A stretch of DNA of 9,656 nt from Chloroflexota bacterium (GTDB lineage Bacteria; Chloroflexota; UBA6077; FW602-bin22; JACPQP01): the NCBI GenBank assembly GCA_016190465.1, contig JACPQP010000088.1, forward strand, positions 1 to 9,656. The letters are read 5' to 3'. The notes below the pieces were generated by a model. It was given only the letters and a program-made list of their open reading frames with translations, was not told where the DNA came from and did no database searches. Position numbers and translations under genes: made by a program. Positions 1-6,253 of this stretch are shown here, piece by piece (position 1 is the stretch's first letter; the number at the start of each line of letters is the position of its first letter).

Positions 1-1454
1 CGCCGGTCCCTTTCCCCCGCGACTGGGGGAAAGGTGAGGATAGGGGGAGCCCCCGCCGCGGCGGCGACGAAGTTTGGCGCCAGGGACGGGTTGCTGCCGA
101 AGTGCAGGTGGCAGTAGGAGGCCAGCAGGTTGCCCCGCACGTACCCCTCGTGGGGCACCGGCGCTGCCACCACCTCATAGGCGGCGTCCTCGGATGGTAG
201 CGGCGTCTCGAGGACGGACCAGTGGAACTCGTGCCCCCGAGCGGTCTCACCCCGGCGCAAGACCGGCGTGTCGAGGCGCGCCCGCAGCTCGCGATAGCCG
301 AGAGTGAGCCGGCGCCGCGCCATCGCTGACCAGGCTGGCACCAGGCCGACCATCGGGTGGCGAGTGCCATCGAAGTCGACGATCCCCGCCGAGAGGTACA
401 TCAGCCCACCGCACTCGGCGTAGATCGGCATCCCACTGGCTGCCGCCGCGCGAACCGCCGCCACCATCGCCTCGTTGGCTGCCAGCTCCCGCGCATACAG
501 CTCCGGGAAGCCGCCGCCGACGTAGAGCGCACCGACGTCGGCCGGAAGCCGGCGATCGTGTAGCGGGCTGAAAGGTACCAGTCGGGCGCCCCAGGCCCGC
601 AGGAGGTCCAGGTTGTCCTCGTAGTAGAAGCCGAAAGCTTCGTCGAGGGCCACGCCAATCGTCGCCACCAGCGGTCGCGACTCGACCGGGAAGAGAGTGC
701 GCTCGACGGAGTGAATCGCCCGGTCTCTTTCCCCCGCGACTGGGGGAAAGGTGAGGATAGGGGGAGCCCCCGCCGGAGCGGGCGAGGCCAGCGCGAGCAG
801 GCCATCCAGGTCGAACGACTGCTCAACCTGATCGGCCAGTCGCTCGAAGAAGTCGTCGCCGACCGGCCCCTCGTTTGTCGGAACCAGCCCCAGGTGCCGC
901 TCCGGGACCGCCAGGTCGTCGCGACGTGGGAGCCAGCCGAGGACCGGGAGGCCCGTGGCTTGCGTGATGGACTGGGCGGCCCAGCGGCGATGGTTCTCGC
1001 TGCCCACGCCGTTGAGGATGAAGCCCCCGATCCGGACGGCCGGGTCGAATCGCTGGCAGCCCAGCGCAACCGCGCCCACGGTGCGGGAGGTGCTCCGCAC
1101 GTCCAGAATCACGACCACGGGCGCGTCCAGCAGTTTGGCAAGATGGGCGGTGCTTCCCTCCTCGCTCTCGTCTCGCCCGTCGAAGAGCCCCATCACCCCT
1201 TCGACCATGGCCAGATCCGCCGGCGCGCTGGCCCGCGCGTACAGCTCGCGGAGCGCGGCCGGCGGCACCATCCAGGTATCCAGGTTGCGACACGGGCGTC
1301 CAGCCGCTCGCGCGTGGTAGCTGGGATCGATGTAGTCGGGGCCGGCCTTGAACGGTTGGACGACGAGCCCGCGGCGGCGGAACGCGCGCGACAGCCCCGC
1401 CACTACCGTCGTCTTGCCGGTGCCACTGGCCGGCGCCGCGATGACCAGGTTCAT
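1..1454 (-). CDS. cobB: Cobyrinic acid a,c-diamide synthase (partial, runs off left edge)
   Basis: ATP- and glutamine-dependent amidation of the a and c side chains of the corrin ring; CobB/CbiA family, cytoplasmic. The ATG at 1454 overlaps the cobQ stop (ATGA), so translation is probably coupled. 484 codons are visible without a stop. The N-terminal synthetase domain (about 1-220) has the P-loop ASGTGKTT (9-16), FKAGPDYIDP (35-44) and VEGVMGLFDG (84-93). The glutamine amidotransferase domain (about 262-465) has the nucleophile Cys348 in AECGGL, GHEFHWS (407-413) and the histidine-bearing CHLHF (448-452). Between the domains, residues about 228-245 come from repeat copy 2, and the same peptide recurs at 468-484 from repeat copy 1, just after the normal family end (SNPSLAPNFV). 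Apart from these inserts the protein looks intact. The stop codon lies outside the window. The family call is firm; whether the inserts affect activity is unknown. Confidence 0.95.
   Translation of the reverse strand, partial: MNLVIAAPASGTGKTTVVAGLSRAFRRRGLVVQPFKAGPDYIDPSYHARAAGRPCRNLDTWMVPPAALRELYARASAPADLAMVEGVMGLFDGRDESEEGSTAHLAKLLDAPVVVILDVRSTSRTVGAVALGCQRFDPAVRIGGFILNGVGSENHRRWAAQSITQATGLPVLGWLPRRDDLAVPERHLGLVPTNEGPVGDDFFERLADQVEQSFDLDGLLALASPAPAGAPPILTFPPVAGERDRAIHSVERTLFPVESRPLVATIGVALDEAFGFYYEDNLDLLRAWGARLVPFSPLHDRRLPADVGALYVGGGFPELYARELAANEAMVAAVRAAAASGMPIYAECGGLMYLSAGIVDFDGTRHPMVGLVPAWSAMARRRLTLGYRELRARLDTPVLRRGETARGHEFHWSVLETPLPSEDAAYEVVAAPVPHEGYVRGNLLASYCHLHFGSNPSLAPNFVAAAAGAPPILTFPPVAGERDR
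3..58 (+). repeat. 56-bp hairpin repeat, copy 1 (C-terminus of cobB)
   Basis: The first of four near-identical direct copies. A 10-bp stem (9-18 with 25-34, CCTTTCCCCC pairing with GGGGGAAAGG) closes the loop GCGACT. It is followed by a short G-tract/C-tract palindrome (43-54). Read on the minus strand in the cobB frame it encodes GAPPILTFPPVAGERDR. It lies directly after the last conserved CobB residues, so it probably extends or replaces the natural C-terminus. Confidence 0.9.
720..775 (+). repeat. 56-bp hairpin repeat, copy 2 (inside cobB linker)
   Basis: It differs from copy 1 at one base (T instead of C at element position 7), which is silent in the cobB frame (AGA versus AGG, Arg). It begins exactly 717 bp (239 codons) after copy 1, so both are read in the same frame and give the same peptide. 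It falls between the synthetase and amidotransferase domains of CobB. Confidence 0.92.
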
Positions 1455-3109
1455 CGAGCAACTCCACATCGCTCGAACAGCAGCGGGATGTTTACCGTCG
1501 CTTCGAGGGTGTCTGCCCAGCGATCGTATGGATCGATCGGAAGGGGCGAGCTTACCCCCCTCCCGTAGGGGGCAGCCCTCACCCCCTGCCTGCCGTTCCT
1601 GAGCCGGTCCCAATACTGGGAGAGGGGGTGGAGCCATGCCTCCCCCTTCCCCCAGGATTGGGGGCCCGGCTCAGGAACGGCGGAGAGGGGGCGTCGAGCG
1701 TGCAGCCACGCGAGCAAAGACTGGCGCACCACCTCGTTCTCGAACAGGCCGTGCAGATAGGTCCCGAGAACCAGCCCGTCGTCGCTGACCACACCCGCTG
1801 GCTCGTCGACCGGGTGCCCCGAGCGCGCGATGATGCGGATCGGCACGGCTGGTGCAGCGTCCTCGGGAATGATAGTCCTTCCGGCGTGGATTTCGTAGCC
1901 GTCGACCTCGCTGCCTGCGCCGACGGCGAACGGGCCGGCGGTGCCGATCAACCGGGCCCGGACGCGGCACGTCTGCTTCTCCTGGACAAACACCGTCTGG
2001 TGGGGGAGCAGCCTCAACCCCCGGACGCTGCCGGCCGGCGACTCGACCCGGTCCGGGTCGTGGATCTCCTGCCCCAGGATCTGGTAGCCGCCACAGATGC
2101 CCAGGATCGGCGTGCCCCGCTCGCGTGCCGCCAGGATCGCCTCGGCCAGGCCGCGCTCGCGGAGGAACTCCAGGTCGGCGATTGTCGACTTGCTCCCCGG
2201 AAGGATCACCAGATCGGCGCCCTCGAGCTGGTCGGGACGGTCGACGTAGTCGACCGTCACTCCGGACAGGCGCTCCAGGGGACCGAAGTCGTCGAAGTTG
2301 GCGATCCGGAGGAGGCGAACCACGGCGATGCGCAGCGACGCTGTGGGCGAGGCACGGCGCGCCCGGAGCCGCTCGTCGTCGAGCGCCGTCGAGTCCTCCT
2401 CGGCCAGCCCCAGGTCGTACACCATCGGGACGACCCCAAAGACCGGCCGGCCGGATCGCTCTTCGAGGAACCGGACCCCGTCTGTGAACAGCGCTGGATC
2501 ACCGCGAAACCGATTGACGATCAGGCCCTGCACCAGAGCGCGCTCGTCGGGTGGCAGAAGGTCCAGCGTCCCGATCAGTTGCGCGAAGACGCCACCCCGG
2601 TCGATGTCGCCGACGAGAATGACTCCTGCCCGGGCGTACCGCGCGACGCGCATGTTCACGATGTCCCGGTCCCGGAGGTTCATCTCCGCCGGGCTGCCCG
2701 CGCCCTCGGCGACGACGACCTCGTACCGCGCGCGCAGGTGATCGAGCGCCTCGGCCACGACCGGCCACAGGTCCTGCTTTTCCCGATGGCGGAAGTAGTC
2801 TCGGGCATGGAGCGTCCCCCGGGCTCGCCCCCGGACGATGACCTGCGACTGCATACCCGCTTCCGGCTTCAGCAGGATCGGGTTCATCTCCACGGTCGGC
2901 TCGATGCCCGCGGCGGCCGCCTGAACTGCGGTCGACCGCCCGATCTCGCCACCGTCCAGCGTGACGGCGGCGTTGAGCGACATGTTCTGGGCCTTGAACG
3001 GCGCCACGCGCAGCCCTCGCCGCCGCAGGAGCCGACAGAGTCCGGCCACGATCACGCTCTTGCCGACGCTCGATGCCGTTCCCTGGACCATCAACACCGT
3101 GGCGCTCAC
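1451..3109 (-). CDS. cobQ: Cobyric acid synthase with in-frame repeat insertion
   Basis: Catalyses the four glutamine-dependent amidations of adenosylcobyrinic a,c-diamide to cobyric acid. I chose the GTG at 3109 (552 residues) because GGAGGAGG lies 8 nt upstream; an in-frame GTG at 3127 would add six residues but would place the start inside that ribosome site. Synthetase domain: TASSVGKS P-loop (11-18), FKAQNMSLNA (38-47), VVVAEGAGSPAE (131-142). Amidotransferase domain: Cys339 in GICGGYQ, YEIHAGRT (405-412), His453 in GTYLHGLFEN. Members of the family are usually about 490-510 residues. The excess is a Pro/Gly/Arg-rich stretch at about 479-524, encoded by palindromic repeat DNA, after which family-like sequence (YDRWADTLEATV) resumes. 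The gene lies between the chelatase fragment and cobB, and its TGA overlaps the cobB ATG. Confidence 0.95.
   Translation of the reverse strand: MSATVLMVQGTASSVGKSVIVAGLCRLLRRRGLRVAPFKAQNMSLNAAVTLDGGEIGRSTAVQAAAAGIEPTVEMNPILLKPEAGMQSQVIVRGRARGTLHARDYFRHREKQDLWPVVAEALDHLRARYEVVVAEGAGSPAEMNLRDRDIVNMRVARYARAGVILVGDIDRGGVFAQLIGTLDLLPPDERALVQGLIVNRFRGDPALFTDGVRFLEERSGRPVFGVVPMVYDLGLAEEDSTALDDERLRARRASPTASLRIAVVRLLRIANFDDFGPLERLSGVTVDYVDRPDQLEGADLVILPGSKSTIADLEFLRERGLAEAILAARERGTPILGICGGYQILGQEIHDPDRVESPAGSVRGLRLLPHQTVFVQEKQTCRVRARLIGTAGPFAVGAGSEVDGYEIHAGRTIIPEDAAPAVPIRIIARSGHPVDEPAGVVSDDGLVLGTYLHGLFENEVVRQSLLAWLHARRPLSAVPEPGPQSWGKGEAWLHPLSQYWDRLRNGRQGVRAAPYGRGVSSPLPIDPYDRWADTLEATVNIPLLFERCGVAR
1550..1574 (-). 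repeat. Repeat module GCTGCCCCCTACGGGAGG type inside cobQ
   Basis: Read on the minus strand, this 25-bp stretch has a GCYGCCCCTACGG-GAGGGGGG pattern closely matching the plus strand at about 6273-6295 downstream of the second permease. Here it is part of the extra DNA within the cobQ C-terminus and encodes part of the residues AAPYGRGV. It can form a short CCCCC/GGGGG hairpin. Confidence 0.6.
1592..1681. repeat. 90-bp imperfect palindrome inserted in frame in cobQ
   Basis: The outer arms are perfect 16-bp inverted repeats, GCCGTTCCTGAGCCGG (1592-1607) and its complement (1666-1681). The interior is also roughly palindromic, with CCCAATACTGGGAGAGGGGG facing a CCTCCCCC-TTCCCCCAGGATTGGG stretch. 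It keeps the cobQ frame open and adds the stretch beginning PEPGPQSWGKGEAW. It resembles small palindromic or MITE-like interspersed elements; no transposase is associated with it. Confidence 0.85.
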
Positions 3110-3117
3110 GTCTCTCA

Positions 3118-3125
3118 CCTCCTCC
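3118..3125 (-). promoter_or_regulatory. Ribosome binding site of cobQ
   Basis: GGAGGAGG on the minus strand, 8 nt before the GTG at 3109. It decides between that GTG and the in-frame GTG at 3127. Confidence 0.8.
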
Positions 3126-3169
3126 ACATCGCACTCATCGGCTGGTGCGACCCCCTCTACCCTCGACCG

Positions 3170-3225
3170 CCGGTCTCTTTCCCCCGCGACTGGGGGAAAG
3201 GTTAGGATAGGGGGAGCCCCCGTCG
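3170..3225 (+). repeat. 56-bp hairpin repeat, copy 3 (chelatase gene stop)
   Basis: It differs from copy 1 at element positions 7, 34 and 54. The T at position 34 (plus-strand 3203) makes the TAA at 3204-3202 that ends the chelatase reading frame. It fills most of the 92-bp gap between that stop and the cobQ start, and its hairpin could also affect transcript stability there (inference). Confidence 0.92.
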
Positions 3226-4229
3226 CCCCGTCGCCCCGTCGCTCCGTCTCCCCGGCTCCCCCTCGCCCCGCAGCGCAGCCTGTACCGCACCGCCGAGCCC
3301 CTCGGCGGTCAATTCCTCCAGACGCCAGTAGCGGGCGTCGAGCCCCCGACTCAGTTCACGCATCAACGCGAGCCGGACGTAACCGGTCTCGCAGTCGACG
3401 GCGAGCGCCGGGATGTTCCGGGCGGCGATCTCGCCGGCAATACGCTGGGACTCGACCACGGCGTCACCGCCGTTCAATGGCACGTTGGCTCGGCCATCCG
3501 AGACGAGGACCAGGAGCGGCACCACCTCCGGATCGCTGCTCCGGGCTCGCGTCAACGTCTCGAGCGCCAGCGCCAGCCCGTGGCTGAGGGGCGTCCGGCC
3601 GCCAGTCGGGAGCTCGCGCAGCCGCTGCTCGGCGAGCTCGATGCTGCTGGTCGGCGGGAGCACCAACCGGGCCTGCTCACCGCCGAAGGCGATCAGCCCG
3701 ACCCGGTCGCGTCGCTGGTAGGCGTCGACGAGGAGGCCGAGCACAGTGCCCTTCGCCGCGACCATCCGCTGGCGGGCGCCCATCGAGCCGCTGGCGTCCA
3801 CGACGAAGAGGACGAGATTGCCGGTGCGGCCCCTTCGCACCGCCTCACGCCAGTCGCCGGCCTCGATCCGGAGCGCCACCGTCGCCCCGTCCGTATCCCG
3901 CGCCCGCTGATGTGGCGCCGCGGCCCGCAGAGTCGCCCCGAGGGCGATGTCCCGCAGGTCCCCCTCGGGGAGCCTTGCGCCGACCACCTGACCCTCGCCG
4001 GGCCGGGAAAACGTCGGGCTGCGGCGACCGTCGGCGCTCCGGAGCCGATGGTCCGGCGCCGGCACGGCGATCGGCGGGGCCTTTCCGGCCGCGCCGACCT
4101 CGAAGACCCGCTCCGGGTCTGGCGCACCGGCCTCGCCGTCGCCGGGGGCTGGGGGTCGGGGGTCAGGTGTCGGGGATCGGGTGTCGGGGGAGGTCGCCCC
4201 ATCACCCCCTCCGACGCCTGCCGCGCCCG
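3202..4229 (-). CDS. Chelatase subunit D-type VWA protein, C-terminal half, 5'-truncated
   Basis: Resembles the C-terminal half of ChlD/BchD-type chelatase subunits, which with an AAA+ ATPase partner drive Mg or Co insertion; beside cobQ/cobB, a cobaltochelatase role is the natural inference. Visible in order: a Pro-rich linker (about 4090-4200), the conserved VFEVGA and RLRSADGRRSPT stretches, ALGATLRAAAPHQ, then a VWA domain with the MIDAS motif DASGSMG (codons at about 3798-3778), GGRTPLSHG and VSDGRANV. The N-terminal AAA+ domain typical of full ChlD (about 600-700 residues) is absent. No ATG, GTG or TTG occurs in frame upstream of the homologous part; the frame stays open through repeat copy 4 and on antisense to the permease up to 5454. 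An internal GTG at 4065 would cut into conserved sequence. The coordinate 4229 marks the repeat edge, not a start codon. The last residues (about GEGEPGRR to LPLS) come from an 8-bp tandem repeat and repeat copy 3. Confidence 0.85.
3221..3268. repeat. Degenerate 8-bp tandem repeat (CGTCGCCC, about six units)
   Basis: The units are CGTCGCCC, CGTCGCCC, CGTCGCTC, CGTCTCCC, CGGCTCCC and CCTCGCCC, without gaps. It adjoins repeat copy 3 and encodes the low-complexity tail of the chelatase fragment on the minus strand. Confidence 0.75.
4144..4190 (+). repeat. G-rich GTCGGGG-type repeat, possible G-quadruplex
   Basis: Six runs of three to five G (4144-4148, 4151-4155, 4158-4162, 4172-4175, 4179-4181, 4186-4190) separated by short GTC/ATC-type spacers. 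On the minus strand it encodes the Pro-rich linker PDTRSPTPDPRPPAP of the chelatase fragment. Folding is inferred from the run pattern only. Confidence 0.55.
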
Positions 4230-4285
4230 CCGGTCCCTTTCCCCCGCGACTGGGGGAAAGGTCAGGATAGGGGGAGCCCCCGTCG
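4230..4285 (+). repeat. 56-bp hairpin repeat, copy 4 (gene junction)
   Basis: Same orientation as the other copies; it differs from copy 1 at element positions 34 and 54. It lies between two divergent genes that both lack recognisable starts: the chelatase fragment to the left and the first permease to the right. Confidence 0.92.
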
Positions 4286-4299
4286 CCCCATCCCGCGGT

Positions 4300-5187
4300 C
4301 TGGGGTGGCGGCGCTGGGAGTGGGTCGAGGGCTATCTGTTCATGGCCCCGTGGTTGCTGGGGTTTTTCGCCTGGACCCTGGGGCCCATGGTCTTCTCGGC
4401 CGGGCTCGTGTTCACCGAGTGGGAGCTGCTCACGCCGATCCGCTGGATCGGCACCGCCAACTTCACCGCGCTGGCCGGCGATGGGCTGTTCGCCAGGTCG
4501 CTGTACAACACCGCCTACTTCACCTTCCTCGCCGTCCCGCTCCAGCTCACCGTCGCGCTGCTCGCCGCGATGGTGCTCAACCTCCCGATCCGGGGGGTAG
4601 GGTTCTACCGGGCGGTGTTCTACGTGCCCTCGATCACGCCGCAGGTGGCCAGCGTCATCCTCTGGGTCTGGATCTTCAACCCGGAATATGGCCTGGCCAA
4701 CGCCGTCGTCCAGGCAGTGGGGCTTCCGCGACAGCTCTGGATGCTCGACCCGGAGCTGGTCAAGCCGGTGTTCATCTTCATGAGCCTGTGGGGCGTCGGG
4801 AACCAGATGGTGATCTTTCTGGCCGGATTGCAGGGCGTGCCCGAGTCGCTGATCGAAGCCGCGCAACTGGACGGAGCCTCGGCCTGGCAGCGGGTGCGCC
4901 ACATCACGCTGCCGATGATCTCCCCGGTGATCTTCTTCAACCTGATCATCGGGATCATCGGGTCCTTTCAGGTGTTCACGACGGCGTTTCTCGCCACCGG
5001 CGGTGGGCCCAACTACGCCTCGCTGTTCTACGTCCTGTACCTCTACCAGAGCGCGTTCCAGTTCCTGCGGATGGGCTACGCTTCGGCCCTCGCCTGGATC
5101 CTGTTCGCGATCATCATGGCGTTTACGCTCTTGCAGTTCCGATTCGCCGACCGCTGGGTCTACTACGAGGGGACGCTGAGGCGATAG
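4300..5187 (+). CDS. ABC sugar permease, MalF/UgpA (CUT1) type; start codon missing
   Basis: Inner-membrane subunit of a carbohydrate ABC importer (COG1175-like). Six hydrophobic segments are visible: GYLFMAPWLLGFFAWTLGPM, the AYFTFLAVPLQLTVALLAAM stretch, YVPSITPQVASVILWVWIF, VFIFMSLWGVGNQMVIFLAG, IFFNLIIGIIGSFQVFTTAF and ALAWILFAIIMAFTLLQF. The EAA loop that docks the ATPase is ESLIEAAQLDGAS...LPMISP at about 4842-4925. The second permease follows. Family-like sequence begins at about 4303 (GWRRWEWVEGYLF), only some 15 codons after repeat copy 4. Between the repeat and TM1 there is no in-frame ATG, GTG or TTG; the first ATG (4342) lies inside TM1, and 4300 is a CTG. The true start was therefore probably replaced at the repeat, or a rare start is used. 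The binding-protein gene that usually precedes such permeases is absent. Confidence 0.9.
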   Translation: MGWRRWEWVEGYLFMAPWLLGFFAWTLGPMVFSAGLVFTEWELLTPIRWIGTANFTALAGDGLFARSLYNTAYFTFLAVPLQLTVALLAAMVLNLPIRGVGFYRAVFYVPSITPQVASVILWVWIFNPEYGLANAVVQAVGLPRQLWMLDPELVKPVFIFMSLWGVGNQMVIFLAGLQGVPESLIEAAQLDGASAWQRVRHITLPMISPVIFFNLIIGIIGSFQVFTTAFLATGGGPNYASLFYVLYLYQSAFQFLRMGYASALAWILFAIIMAFTLLQFRFADRWVYYEGTLRR

Positions 5188-5202
5188 AGTTGCTGTGCCC
5201 AT

Positions 5203-5229
5203 CTTCGTGCCCTTCGTCTCTTTGTGGTG
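5203..5229 (+). repeat. Degenerate 9-bp tandem repeat in permease intergenic gap
   Basis: Three 9-bp units, CTTCGTGCC, CTTCGTCTC and TTTGTGGTG. They lie in the 125-bp gap between the two permease genes. The style (TTCGTG...TTTGTGGTG) resembles an interspersed element I recognise from many environmental bacterial genomes, from memory only. Confidence 0.6.
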
Positions 5230-5299
5230 AGCGCCGCGTCCCCACCTCAGGCTGGGCGAGGACGGCCGTCTCCAGCGGCACCGGAGCGATGAGGACATA

Positions 5300-5305
5300 G
5301 GAGGG
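5300..5305 (+). promoter_or_regulatory. Ribosome binding site of second permease
   Basis: GGAGGG seven bases before the GTG at 5313. It fixes a GTG start even though the intergenic gap is long for an operon. Confidence 0.7.
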
Positions 5306-5312
5306 AGATGGC

Positions 5313-6212
5313 GTGAGCGTCCGGGCCGATCGCACCGGCATAGCGGTCCAGCGCCTGCTCGCCGTGCGGCGGACCAGGCGCATTCGGAACCTCTTTTGGC
5401 AGCTTGGCTGGCAGGTCGCTCTCCTGGCCTGTTGCACAGTGCTGCTCGCCCCACTCGCCTGGCTGGTGTCGACCTCCCTCAAGGAGACCGGGAGCGAGTT
5501 CGAGTTCCCGCCGCGATGGATCCCCAACCCCGTCACCTGGGGCAACTACCCGGAGGCGATGACCGCCCTCCCCTTCCACCTCTTCTTTCGCAACACGATG
5601 CTCGTCGAGCTTGGCGCCGTGACGGGGACTCTGGTGACCGCCTCGCTGGTGGCGTTTGCCTTCGCCCGGCTGCGCTATCCGGGGCGGGACTTCTGGTTCA
5701 CCGTGCTGATCTCGACGATGATGCTTCCCGGGATCGTCACGCTTGTCCCCCACTACGTGATCTTCAAGACGCTTGGCTGGGTGGACACGCTCTTGCCACT
5801 GACCGTGCCCGCGTGGTTTGGCGGGGGAGCCTTCAACGTCTTTCTCATCCGGCAGTTCTTCATGACGATTCCCCTGGAGTTCGACGAGGCCGCGCGCGTC
5901 GACGGTGCGTCCAGTTTCTGGATCTACGCCCGGATCCTGGTGCCCCTGTCGCGACCGGTGCTGATCACCGTGGGGATCCTTTCCTTCGTCCACCACTGGA
6001 ACGCGTTCCTGGAACCGTTGATCTACCTGAACTCGACGGTCAACCTCACGATGGCCGTCGGACTGCGCCTGTTCCGGAACCAGTTCACCGGGGAGTGGAA
6101 CCTGATGATGGCGGCCGCGACGACGATGGTCGTGCCGATCATCGTGCTGTTCATCTTCGCGCAGCGCTACTTCACCCGAGGGATCGTGCTGACCGGCCTG
6201 GCGGGACGGTAA
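5313..6212 (+). CDS. ABC sugar permease, MalG/UgpE (CUT1) type
   Basis: Second inner-membrane subunit of the carbohydrate importer (COG0395-like), 299 residues from a GTG start with a clear GGAGGG site. A basic N-terminus (VRRTRRIR) precedes six hydrophobic segments, the first about residues 30-50 (VALLACCTVLLAPLAWLV) and the last near 265-285 (MVVPIIVLFIFAQRYF). The family features SLKETGSEFEFPPRWIPNPVTW after TM1 and the EAA loop EFDEAARVDGASSFW...LVPLSRP (about 189-217) are present. The length is normal for the family. It should pair with the upstream permease as a heterodimer. No ATPase gene is in the window; CUT1 systems often share an MsiK/UgpC-like ATPase encoded elsewhere. The substrate cannot be told from the permeases. 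Confidence 0.95.
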   Translation: MSVRADRTGIAVQRLLAVRRTRRIRNLFWQLGWQVALLACCTVLLAPLAWLVSTSLKETGSEFEFPPRWIPNPVTWGNYPEAMTALPFHLFFRNTMLVELGAVTGTLVTASLVAFAFARLRYPGRDFWFTVLISTMMLPGIVTLVPHYVIFKTLGWVDTLLPLTVPAWFGGGAFNVFLIRQFFMTIPLEFDEAARVDGASSFWIYARILVPLSRPVLITVGILSFVHHWNAFLEPLIYLNSTVNLTMAVGLRLFRNQFTGEWNLMMAAATTMVVPIIVLFIFAQRYFTRGIVLTGLAGR

Positions 6213-6253
6213 GAGGGGTGAGTGTCAACCCCTTGTCCCCTGCCGCCGTTCTT

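Noticed and set aside
401..1467. Minus-strand open frames at 401-1069 and 823-1467
   Set aside because: They are out-of-frame shadows of cobB, whose true frame carries the P-loop and amidotransferase motifs and runs off the window edge.
3110..3201. Cobalamin riboswitch upstream of cobQ
   Set aside because: The gap is only 92 bp and largely filled by the repeat element; no B12-box-like structure was seen.
3..4285. The repeated 56-bp elements as a CRISPR array
   Set aside because: Spacing is 717, 2450 and 1060 bp with genes between them; there is no regular short spacer structure and no cas genes.
3580..4299. N-terminal extension of the first permease back to the ATG at 3580
   Set aside because: It is antisense to the VWA domain and passes through the repeat; the translated sequence shows no family features.
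3202..5454. A single 750-residue minus-strand protein covering the chelatase fragment and the region of the first permease
   Set aside because: Upstream of 4230 it is antisense to a clear six-segment permease and has His/Glu/Arg-rich composition typical of a GC-rich shadow frame. Only the part below about 4200 resembles a protein family.
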